26,212 nucleotides of DNA, taken from NCBI GenBank assembly GCA_964555295.1, contig CAZKRL010000039.1, forward strand, positions 1 to 26,212, given 5' to 3'. Shown here one piece after another: positions 6,938-14,683 of this stretch. The stretch comes from CAZKRL01 sp964555295 (GTDB lineage Bacteria > Bacteroidota > Bacteroidia > Flavobacteriales_D > Sanyastnellaceae). Made by a program: the position numbers and the translations under genes. The notes beneath the pieces are model-generated. The model worked only from the letters and a program-made list of their open reading frames with translations, did no database searches and had not been told where the DNA came from. Numbering within the stretch: position 1 is the stretch's first letter; every line of letters begins with the position of its first letter.

Positions 6938-8386
6938 ATGAAAGTAGAAAAATTGATTGAAGAGCATCTTATTCCTTTGGTTCAAAAAAATGCAGATCTT
7001 ATTCCCTTGACAGAATTGAAGTCCATTAAGGGAATATCCCAGAACCAAGTGTTGCTAGGAGTCATAAAATTGATATTCAAGGAAAGAGTAACCATTCAAA
7101 CTTCCCGGCGTGAACGAGAGGATTTGCGAGTGTCGTTTCTACAAACGGCCAGGAAACACGATTTATCTCTTTGTGAATTCCATAAAATTTGTCAGTGTAT
7201 TGACGTATACTACTATTTCCGTAATCGGTATGAATGGAATGACTTTATCAAATGTTTGCCCATTGCAGCACGCAATTGGTCTATCTTGGATTTCCTCAGT
7301 CACAATGGACGTAGATTATTGGATTTGAAAGTCATATGTCGTTGGGTAACAGGTTATTGTTCTGGACATTCTCCGATGGCTTTATCGGAATTGGGTTTGT
7401 CAGCTGAAGAGATAATAAATATTCACCAGGAAATGGCGATAAACGACTTTATTCCTTTAAATCAGGAGTTACTTGACATCAAAGCAGAGCGGTCGGCTTA
7501 TTATATAAGTGGAATTTTACGGCCTAGGTTAATTGAGCTCGCATTGAATAGACCTATTCCTTGTATTGAAAGGACTCAACTATACGGCAAAGGTCTTTAT
7601 TTGGAGAGATCTGCCAATGATATTTCGCCCGTAGATCTTTGTTATAATGTTGATGAGAGCGTCCTTTTTTCCGAGGTATTTGATCTGGCCAATAATATTG
7701 GCCCCGACAGTAATTCTACATTAACATTATTGTTGCATGGAAAATCGGGAACAGGTAAGACCGAGTTTGCAAATCAGTTGGCCAGGCAATTGGGAGGAGG
7801 GATAATGCAATTGAATTTTCCTGAAATTCAAAGCAAGTACATCGGAGAGACTGAAAAAAACTTGCAGAAGGTTTTTGCTATATATCAACGTGCTCGAAGG
7901 GAGCGTGCACAACCACTGGTGCTTCTGATCAACGAGGCGGATGGAATTATGAATAGCCGCGTGAGGATTTATAGTAGCAATGATGCATTTCACAATCAAA
8001 ATCAAACGGTTATGCTGGAACTACTAGAAAGCGCGACCGGGATTGTCGTTGCTACAACCAATCAGATTGAGAATGTTGACCCGGCGTTTTTTCGTCGCTT
8101 TATGTTCAAGCAAGAAATTCGATTACCTCAGAGAGATGCGCGAGTTGCAATTATAAAAAATTTGAATTGCGAGCAATATATGAGTGGTGATTTAATTGAA
8201 TTACTTATTTGTAGCGAATGGAGCCCCGGTTCTATGGCCATTATAATGAATCGTATACGGCGCTTATCTGCGATAAAGACATTGAATGATGACTACATAA
8301 TTTCCATTTTGAGAGGTGAAGGAGTAATCAAATCATCAGTTAATATCGGCTTTCAGTTGAGTCCTAAAATTAAAAATCATGGATAG
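6938..8386 (+). CDS. AAA+ ATPase with a long N-terminal region
   Basis: A 482-residue protein. The C-terminal half is a classical AAA+ module: Walker A HGKSGTGKT (267-275), pore-like segment SKYIGETEKN (299-308), Walker B LLINEAD (329-335) with N in place of the first D, sensor 1 VATTN (371-375), arginine-finger-like FFRRF (384-388), and a sensor-2 region near WSPGSMAIIMNRIRR. About 240 residues precede it, helical, without a known domain. The 'YIGETEKNL' stretch and overall plan resemble substrate-threading ATPases related to the FtsH/Cdc48 branch, but no protease or membrane segment is fused. Given the HExxH protein upstream, a split ATPase-protease pair is conceivable. The stop overlaps the next gene by 8 bp, implying translational coupling. 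Confidence 0.92.
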   Translation: MKVEKLIEEHLIPLVQKNADLIPLTELKSIKGISQNQVLLGVIKLIFKERVTIQTSRREREDLRVSFLQTARKHDLSLCEFHKICQCIDVYYYFRNRYEWNDFIKCLPIAARNWSILDFLSHNGRRLLDLKVICRWVTGYCSGHSPMALSELGLSAEEIINIHQEMAINDFIPLNQELLDIKAERSAYYISGILRPRLIELALNRPIPCIERTQLYGKGLYLERSANDISPVDLCYNVDESVLFSEVFDLANNIGPDSNSTLTLLLHGKSGTGKTEFANQLARQLGGGIMQLNFPEIQSKYIGETEKNLQKVFAIYQRARRERAQPLVLLINEADGIMNSRVRIYSSNDAFHNQNQTVMLELLESATGIVVATTNQIENVDPAFFRRFMFKQEIRLPQRDARVAIIKNLNCEQYMSGDLIELLICSEWSPGSMAIIMNRIRRLSAIKTLNDDYIISILRGEGVIKSSVNIGFQLSPKIKNHG

Positions 8387-8846
8387 AGAACTTGAAGAAT
8401 CTTTTCAGAGAGGGATGCGAAGATCGCCTCAAAACCTGGGAGCTGTTTCTAGCAATATAACAAACAGCTGTATGAGGATAGAGCCTATGCTGTCCAGAAT
8501 GAAGTATGAAATACATTATTCAACTTATTTTATAGATCATATTCTATATCATCATTTTTCAGCATGTCCTTATGCTACGAATGTATTATTTATTTGTGAC
8601 ATGCACTATTATTGGCGAGGCTCCTCGCTTTACTTTCATATCGCCTCAAGTAACGGATTAATTGAAAATGATTTTCGCTTCTTGACGAAGTCGATTGATG
8701 ACGCACCGAGATATACTTGGCGCATTGATGATATCTGTGGTCCTGAGATTCTCGCTGAGGCATACGTTTATCAAACAATGCTAATAGCCTACAATTACTA
8801 TTTTATAAACATGTATGTGAAATCATGTAAAGCCCGGGGTTGTTGA
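8379..8846 (+). CDS. Small protein of unknown function coupled to the AAA+ gene
   Basis: The ATG lies inside the last codons of the ATPase gene (8-bp overlap), which fixes the start and implies coupled translation. The 155-residue product is rich in Tyr, His and Cys, has no signal peptide and no clear membrane helix; I recognise no domain. Visible clusters are HYSTYFIDHILYHHF (about 46-60), CDMHYYWRG (73-81) and a Tyr-rich C-terminus (YNYYFINMYVKSC). The same frame stays open for 33 codons beyond the TGA stop, and another frame is open for a similar length, so a slightly longer ancestral protein is possible. It is probably a partner or substrate adaptor of the ATPase, by position only. Confidence 0.75.
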   Translation: MDRELEESFQRGMRRSPQNLGAVSSNITNSCMRIEPMLSRMKYEIHYSTYFIDHILYHHFSACPYATNVLFICDMHYYWRGSSLYFHIASSNGLIENDFRFLTKSIDDAPRYTWRIDDICGPEILAEAYVYQTMLIAYNYYFINMYVKSCKARGC

Positions 8847-8999
8847 TCTGAGAGATTTGGAGTTTGGGAAAATTGGCTGCGATGTGGGATTTGTATCTAT
8901 CGTAAAGATTTCCTTGATTCTCGTTATCCGTTCTGGTTTGATTATTGAATTTCAAGGAGGTGTCGCATAACGGAATTAATCTTACATAAATATTGTAAA

Positions 9000-9407
9000 T
9001 TACAAGTCTGGCTCTTCTATAATTATTTTCTGGGCTGGGCAAATAAAGATTTTCTTTAGGTTGTATTGAATCATTTTTTCATGAATCCAATCACGCCGTG
9101 AAATCAAAATATCTTTTTTTCTAAGTGGCGACCTGAATTCTTCATTGAGATTGGTCGTTCCCTCAAATACAGAGAGAATGATGTCCTTGTTTCGATGGTC
9201 CAATCCAAAAATGATGATGACACCCTTGAATTTGGGCAGCTGGCTTATGAATTTTTTATATTCTTCCCGAGCTGTGTACTCTCTCGAGAAGATACGTTTG
9301 GCGTCGGCCTCGATGGTAGATGACTCCTTGAGTTTCTGAATGGCTTTTAAATGGCTGGATTTATAGGCATGAGAATATGGCCTACCCGGAATGAGTTGGT
9401 TTTTCAT
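9000..9407 (-). CDS. Hypothetical protein, island
   Basis: A 135-residue basic protein without signal peptide or membrane helix. The N-terminus (MKNQLIPGRPYSHAYKSSHL) is followed by a helical Lys-rich part. A central beta-strand pattern FKGVIIIFGLDHRNKDIILSVFEG (about 60-83) looks like one edge of an alpha/beta fold, and KKIFICPAQKIIIEE ends the chain. No family is recognised. It is convergent with the coupled small gene at 8846 (153 bp between) and separated from the lipoprotein gene by 261 bp, so it is probably transcribed alone. The AT-rich composition matches the other island genes. It is real by length and codon pattern, but function is unknown. Confidence 0.65.
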   Translation of the reverse strand: MKNQLIPGRPYSHAYKSSHLKAIQKLKESSTIEADAKRIFSREYTAREEYKKFISQLPKFKGVIIIFGLDHRNKDIILSVFEGTTNLNEEFRSPLRKKDILISRRDWIHEKMIQYNLKKIFICPAQKIIIEEPDL

Positions 9408-9668
9408 ATAATATTAATTTTGAGTTATTTTGAGCTAATTAAATTGAGATATCTGCGCGACAGACGGAATGCGAAAATATAATCACAAGTAAGGAATAAA
9501 AAATAATTACAAGAGAAAATTAATTAATTTCTGATAGCAGCATTTCGACTGCCACAATGACTTGTTTTTACTTGTACAAATAATAATGCCCACAAGATGC
9601 ATTATTGAGGCGTGCGTAGCTTGGGATGATTTTGAAATTATCCTTTCAGTAAATATTCGTTTGACAAA

Positions 9669-10172
9669 TTAATACCTTACGAATTCCATTGAGTTCCCGC
9701 GACCTTTAGTGAAGTGTATGGTTAATTTACCAGGAGCTATTTGCCAACCATTTTCTGGTATTTCAATATATGCACCCCTTTCACCGAACTCTCCGCCTAC
9801 GAATTTCCATTTGTTGTTTTCAATGGTGTCGATATTTAAGTCTCCGTTGGATTCTTTCAATTTTGGTACGCCGCCGAACATCTCGTCTGTTGTCATAATG
9901 TTCATCTTGTATTGAAATATACCGGGAGTAGCTTCTGTGATAGTTAAAATGCTAGTCATTGAAATTCTTGCATTAGCTATTATTTTGGAAGCATCGTGTC
10001 GGTAAAATCCGACTGTCGAACTGCCGCCGAGTGAGGCTATGCTTTGCATGATTTTTGGTTGTTCCTCGCTTATTATCAATGTTTTGCCACCGGTATTGGA
10101 TTGATTTGGATTTCCATTACATCCGATAATGATCAATATACAATAGAGTAATATGTAGTGAAACTTGAGCAT
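9669..10172 (-). CDS. Predicted lipoprotein of unknown function
   Basis: A 167-residue protein starting MLKFHYILLYCILIIIGC: a short basic start, a hydrophobic run and a lipobox ending at Cys18, so a lipid-anchored envelope protein. A low-complexity linker (NGNPNQSNTGGK) follows. The mature part is beta-rich, for example ARISMTSILTITEATPGIFQYKMNIMTTDEMFGG and a closing WQIAPGKLTIHFTKG, suggesting a compact beta sandwich. No family is recognised. It is the last leftward gene before the intact porX stop, 280 bp downstream of it, so read-through from porX is possible. It belongs to the AT-rich island by position and composition. Confidence 0.75.
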   Translation of the reverse strand: MLKFHYILLYCILIIIGCNGNPNQSNTGGKTLIISEEQPKIMQSIASLGGSSTVGFYRHDASKIIANARISMTSILTITEATPGIFQYKMNIMTTDEMFGGVPKLKESNGDLNIDTIENNKWKFVGGEFGERGAYIEIPENGWQIAPGKLTIHFTKGRGNSMEFVRY

Positions 10173-10452
10173 GTTTTCTTTTTTGGTTATTTCTGTTTTT
10201 TTCGCGCCTAATATGGAAAGGAATACGATAAGATTATTAGATCATAGAGGGTTACTTCGCATGTCGATGTGATGATGATAAAACATCTTCCTAATAACCT
10301 TACCGAACTGGTAGATTTAATTTTGTATTCGTAAGACATTTATTAGGGACGTTCATCTTGTCGTGAATATGAAAATCGATGTTGTAAGTACTTCCCCTAA
10401 CATATAGGTTACGCGCCTTCTGACAGCATGGAAACGGGCACGGAAGAAATTT

Positions 10453-10686
10453 TTATTTAACGCGCATCACCGATACTGGAATCATCACTTCTTCCATTGA
10501 TATACCCCCGTGTTGAAAGGTGTTTTCATAGAAGTGTACGAATTGGTTATAGTTGTTGGGATACACAAAGAAATCATCTGACTCTGCAAAGATGAAGGTC
10601 GAGGAAAGTCCGGATTTAGATAAGTAGATGTCGGCAGGATTGCGCACCTCAAACACTTCTTTCGCATTGTAATTCAGATTGCGGCC
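10453..10686. repeat. 234-bp perfect direct repeat, right copy
   Basis: This is the 3' end of intact porX (codons 441-517 plus stop), identical to 4486-4719. It includes the conserved QHGG (residues 498-501) near the C-terminus of the PglZ fold. Confidence 0.97.
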
Positions 10687-12006
10687 TGTTTTGTAGCGTA
10701 AGTTGGTATTGGTGTTCCGGTCACCAACCACCTTGACCGGATTCTGTACCCGAATGGTTCCGTGGTCAGTGCACACCACAATAGTATGCCCCGCTTCGGC
10801 TGCTTTTTTTACGAGTTCTGCAAGTGGAGAATGTTCAAACCATGAGGCTGTTATGCTGCGATATGCTGCCTCATCCGATGCCAACTCTTTTATGACCTCC
10901 ATTTCAGTTCGGGCATGGCTAAGCATATCCACGAAATTGTATACAACGGCATTCAAGCGGTTGCTCGCGATATTCGAAAACTGATCAGTGAGTTTCTTGC
11001 CCGCCTGAAGGTTGGTGATTTTGTGATAACTCCATTTCAGATCTAACCCCAATCGCTTGAGTTGTGCAGCAAGAAGAGCCTCTTCATGCATGTTTTTGCC
11101 TCCTTCCGTTTCTTCTCCTACCCATAATTGTGGGTGCACCCTTTCAATCTCAGCGGGCATGAGTCCGGCAAATAGTGCGTTCCGAGCATAATGGGTTGCA
11201 GTCGGCAGTATGGAGAAAAATATCTCATCACTCTCGATTCTAAAAAACTCTCTAAACTTTGGCTGAATGATTTTCCATTGATCATAACGAAGGTTGTCGA
11301 TTACGAGCATCAATACTTTTTCATTCGTCTCTTTTAATAAGGGTAATACCTTGGTTTTGAAAATCGTATGCGACATTACCGGACCTGATGCGCCGGGCTT
11401 CAGCCATTGAGTGTAATACTGCTTGTAAAACTTTGCAAACTGGTCATTTGCATCTTTCCACTGAGACGCAAGAATCTCATCCATACCCTCTTGAGAATTA
11501 CTGAGCATTACAGACCAGTGACTCATCTTGCGATAGAGGTCAGCCCACTCATTGTGGTCTAGGCGCTCACTGATACGCATGGAAATTTCCCGAAATTCTT
11601 GTCGGTAGTCCTGGGTGTTTTTATCGCTCACGAGTTGCTTCTCCTCCAGGTTTTTTTTGATGGCAAGCAGGATTTGTTTCGGGTTGACAGGCTTGATGAG
11701 ATAGTCTGAAATTTTCGAACCAATAGCATCTTCCATTATGCTTTCTTCTTCGCTCTTCGTAATCATGATTACGGGCAATTGAGGATTGTATTCCTTTATT
11801 TTTTGAAGCGCCGCGAGCCCGTTAATACCCGGCATGTTCTCATCTAGAAAAACAATATCGAAATGTCGCCTGATGACTTCGTCGATGGCATCTTTTCCGT
11901 TGTTTACAGCGGTGATATCATAGCCTTTTTCTTCGAGAAACAGGATGTGAGGCTTGAGCATATCGATTTCATCATCTGCCCAAAGGATTCTTGGTTTTTC
12001 TGTCAT
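10453..12006 (-). CDS. porX: PorX: response regulator with PglZ phosphodiesterase domain
   Basis: This 517-residue protein is an N-terminal receiver domain (about 6-120: acidic pair D11-D12, phospho-acceptor D55 in FLDENMP, K105 in LIKPVNP), a helical linker (about 125-210) and a PglZ domain of the alkaline phosphatase superfamily (about 225-517). Metal-site residues visible are D237 (VIDN), T271 (TATHYAR), D360/H364 (VDMLSH), D414/H415 (TDHG) and H499 (QHGG). PorX with sensor PorY and a sigma factor controls type IX secretion genes, and the PglZ part has oligonucleotide phosphodiesterase activity in characterised homologues. Length is typical. Its last 77 codons are repeated at the far end of the island, yet the gene is intact. 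It is divergent from the HD-domain gene. Confidence 0.96.
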   Translation of the reverse strand: MTEKPRILWADDEIDMLKPHILFLEEKGYDITAVNNGKDAIDEVIRRHFDIVFLDENMPGINGLAALQKIKEYNPQLPVIMITKSEEESIMEDAIGSKISDYLIKPVNPKQILLAIKKNLEEKQLVSDKNTQDYRQEFREISMRISERLDHNEWADLYRKMSHWSVMLSNSQEGMDEILASQWKDANDQFAKFYKQYYTQWLKPGASGPVMSHTIFKTKVLPLLKETNEKVLMLVIDNLRYDQWKIIQPKFREFFRIESDEIFFSILPTATHYARNALFAGLMPAEIERVHPQLWVGEETEGGKNMHEEALLAAQLKRLGLDLKWSYHKITNLQAGKKLTDQFSNIASNRLNAVVYNFVDMLSHARTEMEVIKELASDEAAYRSITASWFEHSPLAELVKKAAEAGHTIVVCTDHGTIRVQNPVKVVGDRNTNTNLRYKTGRNLNYNAKEVFEVRNPADIYLSKSGLSSTFIFAESDDFFVYPNNYNQFVHFYENTFQHGGISMEEVMIPVSVMRVK

Positions 12007-12026
12007 GCGGGTTGAAATTACATTTG
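11997..12026 (+). promoter_or_regulatory. Candidate promoter of the HD-domain gene
   Basis: TACATTTG (12019-12026) matches TAnnTTTG; at the 18-bp spacing the -33 position (11997-12000) reads TTTC, one mismatch. It overlaps the first codons of divergent porX and would give a leader of about 37 bases. Confidence 0.4.
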
Positions 12027-12069
12027 TGCGCGGTCACAACCGAAATTATTCTACCTTATTTCGATACCA

Positions 12070-13299
12070 TTGAAAAAAAATCAGAAGTCTCGCAAAATCA
12101 TCAATGATCCGGTTTACGGGTTTATCACAATTCGTCATTCGTTGTTACTTGAATTAATGGATCACCCATGGTTTCAGCGCCTGCGGCGCATTGGTCAGTT
12201 GGGATTATCTCATTTGGTCTATCCTGGCGCATTGCACAATAGGTTTCAACACGCGATTGGTGCTATGCACCTGATGCAAAATGCCGTTGATGAACTTCGT
12301 ATCAGGGGCATCGAAATAACTGACGATGAAGAGCTCGGATTGTTGTGCGCCGTATTGCTCCACGATATTGGTCACGGCCCTTTCAGTCATGCGCTAGAGT
12401 ACTCTCTTGCTTCCGGAGTGCATCATGAGCATATTTCAATGCAGATGATGCGGGCCTTGAATCAGGAAATGAATGGTCGACTCGACACAGCATTGAAGAT
12501 TTTCGGCAATGAATACCATAAGAAATTTATGCATGAGCTGGTGAGTAGTCAACTTGATATGGATCGACTCGACTATCTGGCACGAGATAGTTTTTTCAGT
12601 GGTGTAGTGGAAGGTCAAGTGGGAAGTGAACGTCTCATCAAAATGCTTGATGTCGTGGATGATCGCCTCGTGGTGGAGGAGAAAGGTATTTACAGCATTG
12701 AGAAATTCATTGTAGCACGAAGGTTTATGTACTGGCAGGTGTATCTGCATAAAACAGTTTTGAGCGCAGAGTTCATGCTACTTAAGGCGCTACACCGCGC
12801 GCGTGTTTTAGCATTGAAAGGAGAAGATCTTTTTGCATCACCAGCGTTGCGTTATTTTCTTTATCAAGAGGGGGCTGTATATGGTGCCGATTTGTCGGAG
12901 TCCGCACTAAATCATTATGCTCAGCTCGATGATTTTGATATTGCCGGCGCTATCAAAGTATGGCAAGGACACTCGGATAAAGTTCTCTCTTCATTGTGCA
13001 CTCGTTTGATGAATCGCCGATTGTTTAAGATTGAGATCCACCGTGAACCGCTGGATGAAGGCCGCGTCGATGTGCGCAAAAGGCAGGTGGCTAGCGCACT
13101 GCAACTTGCTGAAGAGGAGGTGTCTTATTTTGTTATCTCAGAAAAGGTCGATAACCGTGCTTATAGCAGTGAGAAAAACGCCATTGGCATAAAGATGAAG
13201 GACGGTCGCGTTCTCGATGCAGCAAAGGTGAGCGATCACCTCAACCTCGCGGCATTGAGTAATCCTGTCGAGAAATTCATTTTAGCTTATCCACTGTGA
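12070..13299 (+). CDS. HD-domain phosphohydrolase (dGTPase-like)
   Basis: A 409-residue cytoplasmic protein. It opens with KIINDPVYGFITI (9-21) and WFQRLRRIGQLGLSHLVYPGA (34-54), followed by H61, the H98-D99 pair in LLHDIGHGPFSH, and a later metal Asp in LDMDRLDYLARD: the H...HD...D set of the HD superfamily. Bacteroidota homologues are annotated as deoxyguanosinetriphosphate triphosphohydrolase-like or SAMHD1-like; substrate is not proven. The start is a TTG at 12070, chosen because it directly precedes the conserved Lys-rich N-terminus and no ATG is available nearby. It is divergent from porX, 63 bp between starts; its stop is 1 bp from the stop of the convergent DUF3108 gene. Confidence 0.93.
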   Translation: MKKNQKSRKIINDPVYGFITIRHSLLLELMDHPWFQRLRRIGQLGLSHLVYPGALHNRFQHAIGAMHLMQNAVDELRIRGIEITDDEELGLLCAVLLHDIGHGPFSHALEYSLASGVHHEHISMQMMRALNQEMNGRLDTALKIFGNEYHKKFMHELVSSQLDMDRLDYLARDSFFSGVVEGQVGSERLIKMLDVVDDRLVVEEKGIYSIEKFIVARRFMYWQVYLHKTVLSAEFMLLKALHRARVLALKGEDLFASPALRYFLYQEGAVYGADLSESALNHYAQLDDFDIAGAIKVWQGHSDKVLSSLCTRLMNRRLFKIEIHREPLDEGRVDVRKRQVASALQLAEEEVSYFVISEKVDNRAYSSEKNAIGIKMKDGRVLDAAKVSDHLNLAALSNPVEKFILAYPL

Positions 13300-13300
13300 C

Positions 13301-14113
13301 CTAGACTTTTGCAATTGCGTTCCTGAGTCCGCTATATTTTATTAATTCCATTTTAATTGAGCCAACCAAAATTTTGGCCTGCGCTAAAACCGGTATTAAG
13401 TTTTTATCGTCTGTAATCCAAACGGATAAGTCTTCCTCTTTTTTGAAGACCCTTCCTTTTTGTACCACAGGCGCGAACTTCATACAGCGGTACTTTCCAG
13501 ATTTTAGATTTATTTCTTCTCTTCCGGTGAATTTAATCTTTAACGGGTAATACTCGTCGTCTACAAGGGTTTGAATAGTGAAGATATCACCATACTTGGC
13601 ATTTGAAAAATCAATGGTGCGAGCGAAATAAAACGCGCTGATCATGTCTTGAATAAAATCTGGGGTTATGTAAGTTTTTCCCAGGCGGTCTTTGTAACCG
13701 CGTTTGTCTTGATAAAATGTATAGTCCTGATGAATTTTGTAACCGCCTTCATCACATTCGCGAATGAACCTGTGAGGAAAAATACCTGCAACATCGAGAT
13801 GTGTCTCGTAGTGGTCGCGCACTTTGAAAAACCAATCGAAAGTGCCGAGGCTTTTTCCTGTGCCTACAATTTTATAGGTTTCTCTTCCATTGATGGGAGC
13901 CCCGTTTTTTACCTCAAGAACGGCGTTGCCCGCATCAATGAATCCGTAGTGCAGAAGATATTCGAGTCGCTCACCAGCAGCAAAAGCGGTCTGTGATAGA
14001 TTTCTGTAGCCCAGTTTTGGAAGGTTGTCGATCTTGGCTTCCACTGGTTTTTTTTGACCCAACATAGAAGTTGAGACCACTAATAGGAAAAGAAAAAACT
14101 TTGGCATTTTCAT
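13301..14113 (-). CDS. DUF3108 envelope protein
   Basis: I start at the ATG at 14113, giving MKMPKFFLFLLVVSTSMLGQ, a standard signal peptide; a longer start 22 codons upstream would overlap the preceding RidA gene and bury the signal. The mature protein (about 250 residues) fits DUF3108: an early 'AFAAGERLEYLLHYGFIDAGNAVLEV' type segment (about 45-70), repeated amphipathic strands, and a C-terminal 'DDKNLIPVLAQAKILVGSIKMELI'. The fold is beta-rich and periplasmic or outer-membrane facing; its role is not established. It follows the RidA gene on the same strand with a 44-bp gap, suggesting co-transcription. Confidence 0.88.
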   Translation of the reverse strand: MKMPKFFLFLLVVSTSMLGQKKPVEAKIDNLPKLGYRNLSQTAFAAGERLEYLLHYGFIDAGNAVLEVKNGAPINGRETYKIVGTGKSLGTFDWFFKVRDHYETHLDVAGIFPHRFIRECDEGGYKIHQDYTFYQDKRGYKDRLGKTYITPDFIQDMISAFYFARTIDFSNAKYGDIFTIQTLVDDEYYPLKIKFTGREEINLKSGKYRCMKFAPVVQKGRVFKKEEDLSVWITDDKNLIPVLAQAKILVGSIKMELIKYSGLRNAIAKV

Positions 14114-14157
14114 AGCTGTCGATTTTTCACAGAAACGCAAAGAATCTTCTGATGTTG

Positions 14158-14589
14158 TCAATCTATTGTTGCTATGCATTTCAATTCTATTGCTATTGGG
14201 GTTGGCAGTGAATTGATTTCAACAGTAGTTCTGCAAGGTTGAGCATCCTTGAAGTACTCTGCATATAATTTATTGTATACATGGAAGTCGCGTTTCATAT
14301 TCACCAGAAAAACGGTCACATCAACAAGGTTTTCCCATTTGCTTCCAGAAGCAGTCAATATGTTTTTGACGTTGTCGAATACATTTCGGCATTGAGCCTC
14401 GAAATCGAACGCGATGAAATTCCCGTTTTTGTCTATTTCCAATCCTGGAACCGATGTGTCACCGGAATTGCTTCCTGCAATGCGCGGACCCACACCTGAG
14501 AGAAACAGCAGGTTGCCAACTCTGCGAGCGTGCGGGTATGCGCCTACGGGTTTTGGCGCGGATGAGGCATGTATGATTTTTTCTTCCAT
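14158..14589 (-). CDS. RidA family (YjgF/YER057c) deaminase-like protein
   Basis: A 143-residue soluble protein with the RidA fold: N-terminal 'PKPVGAYPHARRVGNLLFLSGVGPR' (about 13-37), central 'QCRNVFDNVKNILTASGSKWENLVDVTVFLVNMKRDF' (about 66-102) and C-terminal 'PCRTTVEINSLPTPIAIELKCIA' (about 118-141), including the Arg and Glu expected of active imine deaminases. RidA proteins hydrolyse reactive enamines and imines; this longer form with the 'GNSGDTSVPGLE' insert resembles the 2-aminomuconate deaminase-like subgroup, but the substrate is inferred only. It is followed on the same strand by the DUF3108 gene and is divergent from the MORN gene. Confidence 0.93.
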   Translation of the reverse strand: MEEKIIHASSAPKPVGAYPHARRVGNLLFLSGVGPRIAGSNSGDTSVPGLEIDKNGNFIAFDFEAQCRNVFDNVKNILTASGSKWENLVDVTVFLVNMKRDFHVYNKLYAEYFKDAQPCRTTVEINSLPTPIAIELKCIATID

Positions 14590-14683
14590 GCAACGAAAAT
14601 AGGAATTCAGTGTCGAAGGAAATGTTCAAAACCTCCCTGTATTAGCATTCAAAATATTCTCATCTCACTTTTATTTAGTCAAC

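Larger units (their letters stand above)
4720..10452. mobile_element. Putative genomic island bracketed by porX repeats
   Basis: About 5.7 kb separates the two repeat copies. It holds six genes of limited distribution by appearance, AT-rich codon use and long AT-rich spacers, unlike the compact flanks. It interrupts the 3' end of porX while leaving porX intact, the pattern of elements that restore the 3' end of their target gene (as e14 does in icd). No integrase, transposase or replication gene is visible, so it would be a passenger island, a decayed element, or the product of a porX duplication followed by insertions. The spacers 9408-9668 and 10173-10452 hold no gene that I can see. Island status is inference; the repeat is direct observation. 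Confidence 0.55.

Noticed and set aside
8954..8961. AAGGAGGT, a perfect Shine-Dalgarno-like sequence
   Set aside because: No start codon with a usable frame follows at the right distance, and genes here do not rely on such sites.
8842..8965. Resemblance of a frame containing VKPGVVDL to sugar transferase motifs
   Set aside because: Only a few residues agree and the rest of the frame does not continue the family pattern.
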